The position numbers and the translations under genes were made by a program. The notes below the pieces were generated by a model. It ran no database searches and was not told the DNA's origin. It saw only the letters and a list, made by a program, of their open reading frames with translations. A DNA stretch of 64,000 bases. Origin: Patiria miniata (taxonomy: Eukaryota; Echinodermata; Asteroidea; Valvatida; Asterinidae). The stretch spans positions 2,232,001 to 2,296,000 of the forward strand of contig NW_024037076.1 of assembly GCF_015706575.1 (NCBI RefSeq), given 5' to 3'. Below are positions 12,334 to 24,410 of the stretch, one piece after another (the stretch's first letter is position 1; each line of letters opens with the position of its first letter).

Positions 12334-12718
12334 ATAACACCTCACCCACAGATTCTGTGTCTTGATTGGCCGAGAGCGAGTCACATGACACTTTCTATTT
12401 TTGCTATCTTTCTGTGCACGGCCAAAAGAACTATACCCGTAGCAACCAAAGTACTATACCATTAGCAACCAAAGTACTATTTCCACGGCGCGGTATTTGT
12501 GTGCAAATGCATTCTGGTGTGCGCGTTGCGCGTAGCGCGTATTGTTCCAAAAAAAGCGCGCCGCAGAGTTGGGTTCAAACATTTCGTAAAGGGGTAGTTT
12601 GGAAGAGAGAAATACATTTTCCACCAAGTTTGTATTGAAATTGAAGTTTATTTGAACTGTGTTCAGATTTAAATAATTAAAATATTAAAACCAAGCGGAA
12701 TCTGTGGGTGAAATATTA
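12334..12718. mobile_element. Candidate MITE with about 22-bp terminal inverted repeats
   Basis: The ends pair as inverted repeats: the shared core CACCCACAGATTC is near 12342-12355 and, inverted, near 12697-12710, followed by matching ATAA-rich ends. No coding capacity. The same element is at 34830-35215 in unit 2. Target duplication not clear. Confidence 0.55.
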
Positions 12719-12752
12719 TAAAACAAATATTTAATGTTTTATCTCGTGATAA

Positions 12753-13117
12753 AGTAAAACTAGCCTCCCTCGGTGATCCATGGAGCATTCTATTTTCCCT
12801 TTCGCTTGTACCCCCCCCCCCCCCCCCCGCCCTGCAAGCTTTTCAACAAAAATAAAACATCTCTAAACTGGAATAAAAGAGTAATAAATCAGTCTTAACG
12901 GCCGTTTCAAACCTTGCAGAGTCATAACCGTGATGACGCGCAGGTCACAGGTCGCGCAAAATCCAACCAATCAAAGCGTGAATTCATCAGAGTATCCCAG
13001 CGTCCTGTTTGCAGGGCGGGGGGGGGGGGGGGGGGGGGGGTACGAGCGAAATTTTCCCTCGGCTTCGCCTCGGGAAAATAAAATGTCCATGGATCACTTT
13101 GGGAGGCTAGTTTTACT
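12753..13117. mobile_element. Foldback element with homopolymer C/G tracts
   Basis: Arms of roughly 80-105 bp are inverted copies: AGTAAAACTAGCCTCCC at 12753 and its reverse complement ending at 13117, each followed inward by GTGATCCATGGA, a GGGAAAA/TTTTCCC block and a long C or G run next to GCCCTGC. A spacer of about 175 bp separates them. Unit 2 copy at 35249-35605 has shorter C/G runs. Confidence 0.7.
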
Positions 13118-14840
13118 ACACCACTCGAAGCATTCAAAATTTGTATACTAGTTACTTTCCAGCACTGTACCATGTGTACAGCGCGCGCACCGTAACGCGC
13201 TATACGTGCATGTACAAAAGTTACAAACAATAAAGTCGAAAAATTCAAAATACAGTCGCAAGGACATATCAAACACTCTAAAACCCTACTCACCCGGACA
13301 CCAGGATCCGTGCGGACACCGAGGGGTGGGCAGACATTCCTAATGGTCAACAGGACCAGGCTGGAGTTTCAGAACTCAGGTTTTCTGACGTATTTGCCGC
13401 CCGAATAGTGTGCATCACATAGCCTTCAGCCATTGAATAAAAGGAAGGCCAGGACTCGACAAGATCCCGCGAACCAAATAACACGGTAGGCTAGTTTATA
13501 TATCCGTGCGCGGTAAAATACACAAATATTTGTAGTTAATTAAACTAAATTGAATTTGTCATTAAATCAATATCAAAAAGATTCAAGATAATTTATAAAG
13601 CAATACTAGATAGTGATCCCCACCCAATTATGTAGAAATCAAATTATCTTTGGAAAAGTGGTTACAGAACTACGCAACAAAGTATCAAGGCAAAATAAAC
13701 TGCAGTTGAAAGTGTACGAGCTGTATGGGGCAGGTCCCACATTAATATTCAAATTACTTCATAATTATTCAAAAACAATTTTCCAAAATTATACTTAATT
13801 GTTGTATCTAATGTTTGGAATCACTGGAGACACACACACACGGTGCTCGGCTGACTGTTTATTCAACAACTGAATGGAGGTCAATCCGTGACCTGTGTTG
13901 TCATCAGGTACATATGTATGGAGTGCCTATGATACAATATTACAATCAATGAAATAAATTTCACTATTTTTCTGATTCATGGCTACGGAGCTTGTTTTTT
14001 TTAAAGGGAATTTAAGTCCGAGAACAATTCGGTACAAACCGACCCCATCCCCCTCTAAATCCCTCAGCATGAACCGGGTGATTTACATGGAGCTTAGTTA
14101 CTTTTCACAGGAATAACCTAAGCACACTTGAACAGTAGTGGTTACCAGTTGCCAATTAAGCTGTTATAATCATGCAGTATTTTGACTGGTTTCCCGCTAG
14201 TTCATTCTCAGCCCCACTCCCTCCAGTACTATGTTCTGTGCCCAATTTGTCACCGTTTTTTACGAAGAGCCACACAGTACATGTGGATTTTGAAGGGAAA
14301 AAAAGTTTTCGAGATTACCGCAAGACAAGTTCCTCCAATTGTAAAACTGCAAAAAATACTTGCAGAACCTTTATGTAGTAAGAAAACGTTCACATGATTC
14401 TTTGAAAGGTAAACTTTCATGTAAACCCAGTAATTAGAATCAGCACAATAGTTAATTAGCCAAAATTAATTACTAAAGATGTGTGTCCCTTCGTGAAACC
14501 CAAAATCCTCGTTTCCTACATTTAGGCCCGTTCTGTTCAACGTGTTTTTCCATAGGGAAGGAGCGCGCATGTTACGCGCGAGCAACTGATAATGTGTGGC
14601 TCTTCGTGAACACGAAAATCTCACTTGACCTACTTTTACGCCTTTCCGTCCAATACGTTTTGTACGCGTTCAAGGGGCACCTATGTTCGTGTCTCTTCGT
14701 GAAAACGCAAAATGCACTAATTGAGATGCATTACAGCAAGCAAACACAATAATGGCGTGGATGTGCTAGTAGATTGATTCCCATTGTTTTTACGTCACTA
14801 ATTCAAGCAACATTTTCCTTTGAGGTTTATAGCTTTAAAT
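13118..14840. other. Intergenic DNA, no gene seen
   Basis: AT-rich DNA with a short CA run near 13830-13842 and repeated CTTCGTGAA motifs between 14485 and 14705. No ORF here resembles a known protein. It is near-identical to 35606-37710 except for an extra 0.37 kb there. Confidence 0.5.
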
Positions 14841-14844
14841 TTGC

Positions 14845-15900
14845 TGTGCTTACTGCTTATGGTCTCCTTGGATCTATGGAAAAGACAAGGGCTCTGTCAA
14901 AATGCTTAGCAGCGGCATGTATTGAGCCCTGATTCGGGGGGGGGGGGAGGTTGGCGGTTGCCGCCCATTTTTGGGGTGATACATCGCTGATCGTGGTATC
15001 GTGCGAGCAAAATCGTACCACCAAGGCCAGCGAGACAATCAAGACCGAGTCTACTGTCTGCAGCGATTAGGCCATTAACTCTCTTTAAAAACCCGTCTCT
15101 TCAATGTCACAAGTACCCATGATGGATGACAAATGGTGCATAGGTTAATGACTATCCCCGCTTTCAAGCATTTACCGCTCTACGTTTTTCTTTTCAAAGT
15201 TGTCTTCTTTTTGTCAAAATGCGGGATTTTGGGAGCGCTGTGTGGAAGCAGCGGCGGTAGACCCTGGCGGATATTGTACGGTTTTCCATGAACGTTAACA
15301 ATACATTAAAGTAATAAAAGAAAAAATATATCAATAACTGAAAAAGGGTAAAATAATACAGATTCCGAGCTCCAACTTTGAGGGGAAAAAAATGTAGGGT
15401 GAGGGCATCAGTTAACTCAAGGCCACACGGATCTTTTTGCTTAGATCTGCAAATTTTCATATCTATATATATTGCGGTCATTTAGTTTATTTCGTTTGAA
15501 GTGTAACCTTTGCTCAAAATCTTAAGAAGGGTGCATAAAAACAAACTTAAAGAAGTTTCAGCTCAGTGGATGGGGCCTACTCATGATACATTTTGAGGGA
15601 ACAGGGAAAAAGTACGCGCATTTTTGGGGGTCTCGCAACCACCTTCAACGATTATTTTCTTCCAAACGATACCATCTCAAGGTGGAATCGCATCACACGG
15701 TATTTGGTATCAGTCCTATCTTCACTTTTCTAGTTACATCGGTAGGTACGTTTACGGGTAATTACAAAATGCTCCTGTGTTCTAAGCAGGTACATACGTT
15801 TCTGAAGATCACACATCTGTGTGTTGGATTGTTAAGGAATACTTCCATGATATTAACTCCTATATGGAAACATGCATTCTGTGCCTTGCTGTTACTTGGG
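14845..15900 (-). repeat. Dispersed repeat R1, inverted relative to 1.8-4.4 kb
   Basis: Minus-strand matches to 2700-4450: blocks around TGGTATCGTGCGAGCA, ACCCGTCTCTTCAATGTCAC, the GGGAGCGCTGTGTGG..GCAGCGG part and CATTAAAGTAATAAAAG, followed by the dispersed GAAGTTTCAGCTCAGTG core and CTCGCAACCACCTTC. No coding frame is preserved. Related copies: 22530-23340, 37715-38700, 46240-47010. Confidence 0.65.
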
Positions 15901-16639
15901 TCAATCTTGGCGTGTTAAAAGTATACCAGGGGAAGTGGAAGGAAACTGTGACCGTTTGTGACCTTTTTAAACAGCAGGAGAGTAGCCCAGGGTCCAACAT
16001 TAAAAAACAGTTCAAGATTAAACTGAGATGTTAAAATTATAGGAAGGATGAAAGCAAGATTCTGGCAGAAACAGATCCGCTTTGCGGTCAGACTGGCTCC
16101 CCGTCCGTACATTATCTATACTGATTGTGGGGCGGGAACCAGCCCATCCTGCGAAAACAAAATTAGTAATTGTATGGCAGCCAATAATTCGAAATTGTAA
16201 AGTTTCAATTAAATAACTTGACATAGGCCGATTTTTTTTTGGTCGATGTGTCATTCAAAAGTAAAAAAAATAACTTTTGTATTGCTAGAAAAATAGCAAT
16301 TTAGAAGCAGAATCTAATGTTCGAGATGAAACTCGAAAAAAGCACGGGGATTGAATCTTTAGGCGGCACTCGGGAAGCGTTAACGTTGCCGCCGTACTTC
16401 TGGCCAAAGCACTGTCTGAAAACTAACCCTGAAAGTCGCGAAATGAATCGTACATCATCGACCGCCGTTTAGCCGCAAAAAATCCTGCCCGTTTATTAAC
16501 AACAAGGTCCCCGTCTGCTTGTCACGAATTGACGCATGGCTTCCCAGCCTTCATTCCGATCAGAAACTTTTGTGAGTATCGCGTTCACACGCTGTCGTCG
16601 CGTGGTGAGCACTCAATGGGCCATGCTTCAGTAGAGACC

Positions 16640-16749
16640 ATGCCCTATGGTCTACACTCGCACTAGTCAAAGTCGGGTTTTTTTTGCCAGCGAGAATATA
16701 ACACGCCGTGATTCGGTATACATTTTTGCAACTAAAGTAACGAAGAAAG
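16640..16749 (+). promoter_or_regulatory. Promoter and 5' UTR of gene B1
   Basis: An ATATAAC TATA-like box (16696-16702) lies about 50 bp before the start codon, implying a very short 5' UTR. The segment GTCAAAGTC, then a GGTTT/TTTT run, CCAGCGAG and ACACGCCGTG, aligns with 5335-5400 upstream of A1. In A1 that block sits about 200 bp further upstream of transcription. Confidence 0.6.
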
Positions 16750-19700
16750 ATGAACCATTTTCGTGTGTTGGTCGTTTGTTGCCTGTTCCTGCAGCTGACG
16801 TTTGGGGTCTCACTCCCATTAAGTCGCCGCGAAGACACTCGTTCTAGGGTAAGCTAAACCTGATTAATAATTCACCCCACTTCGACATGTTCGGATGAGG
16901 TCATGATGAGGTCACTTACATGTTTATCTATAACACATCCCGGTATACTAGGTACATGTCAACTATTTGAAAATACAACTTAATCAGACCTATAAGCCTC
17001 AGAAAAATGCGGACACAGCTAAACAAAAATCTCAACGAAAACAAGAGCTCTTTTCGGCTGATTTGCTGAAACAGATAACTAGAAAAAACCGAAACTTCGG
17101 CAAAAATGAGAGGGCCCACGTAATAGAATATTTTGAGGAACCATGCATATTATTTTGCAACCATTCAAACACACGCACATTTTGTGCCTAATTTAAGTTC
17201 ATTTTCAATGTTCATATTGCCATTTTTCTAGGGTGTTTTTATGTGTGACTTTTTGGTGTTTATGATGATAAAAGCTTCCATATTCATTAGCTAAACTATG
17301 GTGCCATTCAAGGCAGATAACCTCAGCGATACAGATGCACCAACAGTCACAAGAATTTTGAAATTTTTTGTTATGGTAATTTTCTATTATATTTTATAGA
17401 TTCATTGATGTTTCAGTACATGACAGTAAGTTAAAAGAGCAAACATAATGTACAAACTTAATAAATATATTCAATGACACCCCCTTCGGGAAATGCAGAA
17501 TCCGCCATGTTAAATCTCACAAATGTGGTCAATGGGTAAATTTGGGGTTCACAATTTGAACAGAAAAACCTTAAACTAAACAGTGTCTTCCTGAAATGAT
17601 ATCACAGCAACAGCGCCATCAGATGTTAAGAAAAGCATGGAACATTTTTCGATTCTGAAATAATTCGAAATGTGAGAAACCAAAAAAAATCGTCCAAAAC
17701 GTGGGTCGAGTTTTGTTTTCGTTCGGTGTCATGTCTCATTCAAAATGGAATAAATTGTTTATTGCTAGAAAAAAAAATACGATTTACAAATCTTTTTGTG
17801 GTGAAACTCTGAAATCTCCCACTGAAATATTTTGTTTTGTTTATTTTGCTTCAGTTTGACGACTTGCGGCGGAAGTTAGGCGGGCCTAAAACAGGGCGGT
17901 GTAAGTTTGTTTCTTGGTTTATAGTTGTTTTCAGTATCGGTAAAAAAAAATAATAATAACCACTGCAACAAAAACAAAAAAATTTGGGCTATTTAAAATT
18001 CTTAATAGATTTTGTTTTAATCAGATTTTGAGTTCTAAAACTAAGTCCAAGCATTCAAACTTCAAAGCAAAATTTTAAACCTATCTATTATATTGGCCTA
18101 AAATCTTGCTTAACGATAAAGTGAAGATACGCTAGCTCCGAATATGCCAGGAGAAATGGGTTTGATCGAGTTTTAAAATGTTCCCCCGCTTGCAAACTTA
18201 TTTTTGGTCAATATTTTTGGTCGATTTTCGAGGACGGACAGTCCGACGGACTGACCACCAAAATATGTAACAAAAAGAAGCTCCTGCCACAGCTTAAAAA
18301 ATCAAATATATATATGTTTTTCCAGCCACTACAGTGTCCGAGCAGCTGACAGTACCGACGATTATCCGGTACAGTACCTTCCATGTTGAAGGCTTGGCCC
18401 AGGACGAGGAAACGTGGTTTGTTGCGAAGCTGTGCGGCGGCAACACCGTGGGGAAAGCAATCAACGTTACCATGGTCCTGAACAACAACCTGGGTTGGGA
18501 GCCAGTCAAAGGCGTCGTTAATTTCGCAGTTATCGACTCCTTCTTCCAGGTAAAACTGTTTTGCAATAATCCACTAAAAGCTTTGTTGCCAACGTGTGCT
18601 GTGGGCGGGGCCTACTTGATCGGTTTCGAACCCACAACCTGCAGAATTACCGACCACAAGTTCAATGCTCCAACCACAAGGCCAAGGCACTGAGCTCTCC
18701 GTGCTCAATACAAATTACAATAATTGTGTGCTGTGGGCGGGGCCTACCGGATCGGTCTATTGGCAAAAATGAGCGTCCCTTCTGTTTTTCCAACTGAGCC
18801 CTGGCACACGCACCGCAACCCCAGGCTGGTTTCGAACCCACAACCTTCAAAATTACCGACCACAAGTTCAATGCTCCAACCACAAGGCCAAGGCACTGAG
18901 CTCTCCGTGCTCAATAAAAATTACAATAATTGTGTGCTGTGGGCGGGGCCTACTGGATCAATCTATTGGCAAACAATGAGCGTCCCTTCTGTTTTCTAAC
19001 TGAGCCCGGGCACACGCATCGCAACCCCAGGCTGGTTTCGAACCCACAACCTTCAGAATTACCGACCACAAGTTCAATGCTCCAAACCACAAGGCCAAGG
19101 CCATGGCACTGAAGTCACAGTGCTCAGTAAAAAATACACTAATTTATCTTAAATGTTAAATCCTACTTCTATTTTTACTACATGCATTCCGTGTCAGGGT
19201 GGCGTGTTGTGCACGAACAAGGATAGCAACGGCGATGCAACCCCACATTGCCTGATAGAATCTTGGCCCAACGAGCATAACATCATCATCCTTGCTAAGG
19301 CTGGCCCTGTCTCCGGAATCGCCTTGAGCTTAGCGGTAGAGATCTTTGAGCAGGTAATCACGGCAACAGCCATTATTACTTCCGCCAAGGAGGTTATGTT
19401 TTCATCGGATTTGTTTGTTGGTTGGTTGGTTTGTCTGTTAACAAGATAACTCAAAAAGCTATGGACGGATTTGCATGCAAATTGTTTTAGGGGTGGTCCT
19501 TGGTACAAGTACACAACTTGATTAGATTTTGGAAGTGATCCGGATCTGGGTCTGGATGCAGGACATTTTTTTAAGGATTCTTTACCCTGTTGTATGTGCG
19601 AATATGCTATGTGTAGAGACCATGAACCTCTGTGTGCAACTGAGCAGCTTCGTGTGCGTGGCACGGAATTTGTTAGCCTTGGCGGAGGTTTGCGCTCCCT

Positions 19701-20914
19701 GAGTGCTTTTTAGTTTGTTGGGGTGTTTGTCGGGGGTGTTAGTCTGTTGGGGTTTTGGGGTGGTTGTTTGTTTGTTTGGTTGTTTATTGGGTATTTGTTT
19801 GTTTGTTTGTTGGGCTGTTGGGGGTGTTTGCTTGTTACTTTGTTTGTTTGTTACTCTGTTTTCCTTTAAATAATGTCTTTTCCATCTACAGGGCAGCCCA
19901 GCTGCACTTCAGGTCAAAGCTAACATACCGAGCCGTGCATTGCCCACGATCCTGAGCCTGATGAAGGGATTCGATCCCCTATCACTTCCTCCATACCCAA
20001 TCCCCCTGACCGAGACGGTGTCCGTCTTCCCGGCGGTCTCCCTGGCCTATCAGCAGCAGGCCATCATCAAATTCTCCATGTGCAGCAACACGGAGGCTCA
20101 CGTGTTCTCGGTCTCGTCCACCGTCACGTCTGCGGACGGCGAGAGCAGCTTCGCACAGTACATCTGCGACACATTGCCGTGTGATGTAAGTGTGACGTCA
20201 GACCACCATTCAACATTTGGTCGCCCATTATATCAATGTGGTCGCCCTACTCACGTGTTTATAAAGACAGCAAATTCTGAAATGTAATTGGTTGCTTTGC
20301 ATCTTGACGGTACCGCCCACATGCATTCCGATTGGCTAATACTTTTCAGGCAAATTCACGCGTTGCGCGGAATGCAGTTCCCTCGTATATTGGACGAGGT
20401 GTATACGTCATAGGTCATAACACAAAAGTAGAGAGCAAATTGTTTTAGTCCGTATTTTAGACAAACATGAAGCCTACATGGTCAAAGGCATAACAAGGAA
20501 ACTAATATTTGGATTGTGCTTCATCAAGATGAAACAAAATTCGCTTTCTTAATAGCGCCATCTACCGCCCCGCTGCAGCTTGGCTGCACTTTCAAATGAG
20601 TAGTCTGCGCGTTAGGGAAACATAAAAATTCAGTCTGGCCCGGACCCAAGACTACTCCAGTGTATTGCCCATAACAAGCGCCCTCTTTTGCCAATAGGAA
20701 GTAATCTGTTGGTTTTTTTCTCCTTGTGTAGGTCGGTTTGAACAACATCGCTCATAATGGCGAACAACAGGCCAGCAACGTCATCGCGACTGACCCAATA
20801 GTAAACAGTGATCTGTATGTTGTGGTCGTCAACTGGGGAGGTGCGTACGACGAAGACTCAGAAAATTACGTCGGCAATTTCATGTACCATGCAAAACAAG
20901 ACAAAATTGCGTAA
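16750..20914 (+). CDS. Gene B1: secreted protein of unknown family, 333 aa, six exons
   Basis: Exons 16750-16848, 17855-17900, 18326-18549, 19198-19353, 19892-20185 and 20732-20914; GT-AG introns, phases 0,1,0,0,0, as in gene A; TAA stop. The signal peptide core is VLVVCCLFLQLTFG, followed by a basic linker with RR pairs (SRRE, LRRK). All six secreted-domain cysteines and the NVT sequon of gene A are kept. Exon 4 matches A1 at 36 of 52 residues, with CTNKDSNG and the whole IIILAKAGPVSGIA run identical. Intron 3 carries a tandem array of SINE heads and intron 4 a retroelement fragment with T/G-rich repeats. Likely a soluble extracellular protein; family and function are not recognised. Confidence 0.85.
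18595..19130 (-). repeat. Three tandem SINE-head repeats in B1 intron 3
   Basis: Units start at 18595, 18727 and 18933 (TGTGCTGTGGGCGGGGCC). The first is a 132-bp short form; the next is 206 bp. Each carries on the minus strand the tRNA-like GGTTGTGGGTTCGAAACC with box B and a TGGTTGGAGCATTGAA-like A-box region. B2 has only two units. Confidence 0.75.
19375..19720 (+). repeat. Retroelement 3'-end-like fragment in B1 intron 4
   Basis: Contains GCTATGGACGGATTTGCATG, GTGATCCGGATCTGGGTC and GCCTTGGCGGAGGTTTGCGC followed by GAGTGCTTTT. The same elements, inverted, are at 49165-49440, so this is a dispersed family, probably non-LTR or SINE-derived (inference). A TTTG/GTTTG-rich stretch follows to 19850. 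Confidence 0.6.
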
Positions 20915-21960
20915 ACATACAACAGCCGTCGTGTCGCGGGCAAAACAAAATGGCGGATACTATTGAACCAAATTTGACAAATTTTCGATTTGAAAACAAA
21001 CTCTAACTTCCACTGCAATTTTTTTTCTTCTAAGTGTTAGTTTCTTTCTTTTGAATCTACTAGAATTATACTATCGTAGATATTTTAGATATTTTCATGT
21101 TATTTTTTTTCCGTTTAACAAAGATTTTCCATTTTTAGCATTAGAAGTGAAATAAAGAATTATTTTGGCCCCAATTCTTACCCACTCTAATTATTTGGTT
21201 TTGCCACTTTTGAATAAAGTTTCCTCTTATTTTTTTTTTTTTTTAGGGGGCAGCTGTTTTGTTACCAGTCGATTGGTAAAAAAATCGGGTATCGACATAT
21301 TTTCTTCAACTGAAATATTTCAAGACTTACTAAAAAGACATGAAATTGTGTATTAAACAATAACTTTACAATATTGTGATCGATATGCCAATTTAATACC
21401 GGCAAGTGAGCAATAGACAAAACTGTATGGCGATTTATTCCACTTAGCCAATTGGTATACATTCTTTGTTTTTGTTGTGTTTTTATTATTTGCTTGTTTC
21501 ATTTTGTTTGGCTCGGTTTGGTTTGATTTAATGACTCAATTTTGTTTTTAAGATTGTTCTTCGTCCGTTTTAGTCTATGTTGGTCCGCTGTGCACACGCG
21601 TAAGAACAGCTAAATGACTTCTAGCATTTAGACCCGAAAACGTTTTTGTTTTATTATCATTTTTTTTCCCGCAAAGTATAATGGTGAACCGTGAACTTCT
21701 TTTGAGGTAATAAACTTTTAAAACAGTATAATTGTCCTTGTTGTGGAGTTTTTTGGTCTTTGTGCTCCAATGGTAATGTTTGTGTTTGTGTTTGTGTGGG
21801 GGTGTTCGTTTGTTTGTTTGTTTTTTGTTACTCATTGATTCTTCCCGTATCTAGTGAACCGAATTATCAAAGTAACATCACACCACTAAATTCCGGGAAG
21901 AAGTACTTACATTTAAGCGGGAAAAAAAGCACCGAAACGCTGCAAATAAGTGGTCTAATA
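20915..21960 (+). other. 3' UTR and flank of B1 with polyadenylation signals
   Basis: AATAAA occurs at 21151-21156 and 21213-21218, about 240-300 bp after the stop codon. The region aligns with the A1 flank (10690-11570). A GT-rich run lies at 21775-21825. Confidence 0.6.
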
Positions 21961-21999
21961 TTTTTGTGTTTTCAAGATTTTGTCAGCAAAGCAAATCCC

Positions 22000-23890
22000 T
22001 GAGCAATCGGGGGGGGGGGGGGGTTGATCTATAGCTCTCATGAAACGGGGGGGGGGGAGGAGTTGATTATAAATAGGGGTTGAGTGAATGCTTTCTATTG
22101 GTGGGTCCGGGGGCATGCCCCAGAATTTGTTTTGAAAATCTACGATGCTTCCCCTGCATAAGGCAATTAATTTGAGAATAAATTTAGCAACTTTAGCATA
22201 TTCCATTCATTGTTTTTGGTCCCATTTCCTTATAGCTTCATAACTTAGTCAACGGCTGAGCGGGGGTGGGGGTGTCAACCCCCAACCCTTATGGCATTAT
22301 CTTCTTTCTTTTTGTCCTGTACAAGTTCCACAGTAAGCTCTGATTACAGAGACCTGTACCAGAGAAATCACCTCCCCCATGTCCTTATTAATTTTACACG
22401 TTTGCTGAAAATGTCTAAAATTCATCGCTATCTGATGTTTTAGAGCTGGTAGCCATGGTGTTATATAGACGGCAAATCCGGAGATTCCACATAAAATCAG
22501 TCAACAATAATGTTGACCCTCTGTGGGGATTCAGGCAAGAACTCTTCTTCTTTATTAAGGCTCTCCAATGTCATAAGTATGCATGATTGATGAGCAATAG
22601 TGCATAGGGTTACTGACTATCCTGGCTTTCAAATATTTACCACTTTAAGTTCTTTCTTTTCAAAGTTGACTGCTTTTTTTCAAGAGTGGGATTTGGGGAG
22701 CTCTCGGTGGGTGCAGCGGCAATAGAGCCTGTCGGATATTGTACGTTTTCCAAGAATACTAACAATACATTAAAAGAAAAATAAATGATAGAAAAGGTTA
22801 AAAAAATAAATGATGCTGAACCCCAACTTGAAAGCAAAATGGCGGGGAGCATTTTATCAAGGCCACGGCTTGAGTCTTGTTTAATGCTCAGCTCTGCAAA
22901 TGTTCATAGTTACATTAAGATACTTTTCGTGCATTTTTTTCGTTTAAACATTGCTCACAATCTTTAACACGAAGGCCAAGGGAAGGCTAAATAACAAGTG
23001 TTGTAGTCGAGTATTTTTTTCCGAGTACTGAGTACGAGTACTACAACACTGATATAAACAACTATAACCTGTTGAGGTTTAAGCTCAGTGGATACTGCAT
23101 ATTTTAAGAGAATGTATAGAGAAAACGTACGCACAATTTTGGGGTCTCGCAACCACCTTCAGTGATTATTTTCTTCCAAACGATACTATCTCAAGTAAAG
23201 GGGGAATCACATCACATGCTATTTGGTATCAGTCCTATCTTCACTTTGACCAAGGGTTTTCTCGTTAAGGTAAAAACAAGGTTCCAGGTAATAACACCAT
23301 GTTCCTATGTGTTCTAAGCAGGCACATACGTTTAAGATCGACGATGTTTATGCATGGGATGGGTACGGAATAGTCTCCCATAATATTAATGTAGACGATT
23401 TTGAATTTTGTTGGCTAACTTTCGCGGTTGGCTTAGTCTATCCCCTTGCACAGCAAAATATGCGAGCAGCCTCGGCGATTGATCAAGCAAAACAAGACTG
23501 CGTCTTGATCTCCAGATTCTGGCCATTCAGCGGGCGCTTTCTATCGGGTCTTCGGTTTACAAAACCATGTGAGCAAATTGACCAATCAACAGCTTAGTCC
23601 ACGTTTCTGATTGAAATGTCGTCACAATTTCTAACTCCGATTGGCTGGCTCGCAGGGTTGCATAAAGTGCAACAGACAAGATACATTGTCATATCTGCCG
23701 CATCATCAATGAGAACTTTCATTGCACAAACAAACTTTTTGACGGCGCGTCGTGTGCGATAAAATAATGATTGACTCCTCGGCCAGTAAGAACCACGCAC
23801 CTTGTTGAAACATCATAAAGCGGCGGTGCCTTTGGAAGTTCCAATCGACGGTGCGTCAATAATGGTCGAGCTACGCAAAGCAGCACATTG
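22000..23890. repeat. G-tract block, R1 copy and dispersed repeat, no gene
   Basis: G-runs near 22009-22055, then R1 (22530-23340, blocks TCTCCAATGTCATAAGTATG and GGGAGCTCTCGGTGGGTGCA), then the repeat shared with 676-1430. Unit 2 equivalent: 45740-47590. No convincing coding region. Confidence 0.55.
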
Positions 23891-23908
23891 GCGGCGATGA
23901 TGGCTTAA

Positions 23909-24410
23909 AGGGAATATACATCATTTGTTTTTGCTGTAATTTTCAGAAATGGATGGAATTGGGGGGCTGGAAATATATAGCAAATATAGTTACACTAATT
24001 TTTTTGAGGTTTTGGGCTCGAAAATGCAATAACAACCAAGAAAAACAACCATTTTCCTGTAGTCTGGTTCCCTGACTCCATATAAGAAGAAACAGAGCAG
24101 TTTACATACATTGGGGAATTGTAAGGTCAGGGAACCAGTCTAGCTGGCTTGTACCCGTTCATAGGTGTGTAATCGATTGCAAACAAGTGCGATGGTCAAT
24201 TGGGGCCAGTATTTGAAAAAAAGCCCGTTTTTTTTTCAACCAGCGTTGGAAATTGATACAAAAATACCACTTTTCTTGAAAATGACAGTATACCAGGTGC
24301 CATGATTTTACAGGATGCTTTACACTGTCATTCACTAACAGTCCAGCAAGGTATTTCAAAATGATTTGGTAGTTTTATTTTTCGATGTTTGCAAATGTTG
24401 TATTTTCACT
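23909..24410. mobile_element. TTAA-flanked transposon present only in unit 1
   Basis: A 502-bp insert flanked by TTAA (23905-23908 and 24411-24414). Its ends are inverted repeats: AGGGAATATACATCATTTG at the left and, inverted, AGTGAAAATACAACATTTG at the right. Unit 2 has a single TTAA at the equivalent place (about 47588), i.e. an empty site. TTAA target duplication fits piggyBac or Kolobok; the AGGG start favours a Kolobok-like non-autonomous element (inference). Confidence 0.75.

Noticed and set aside
12922..13350. 140-codon minus-strand ORF with a proline run
   Set aside because: The proline run is the homopolymer G tract of the foldback element, and length differs between the two units by whole codons only by chance.
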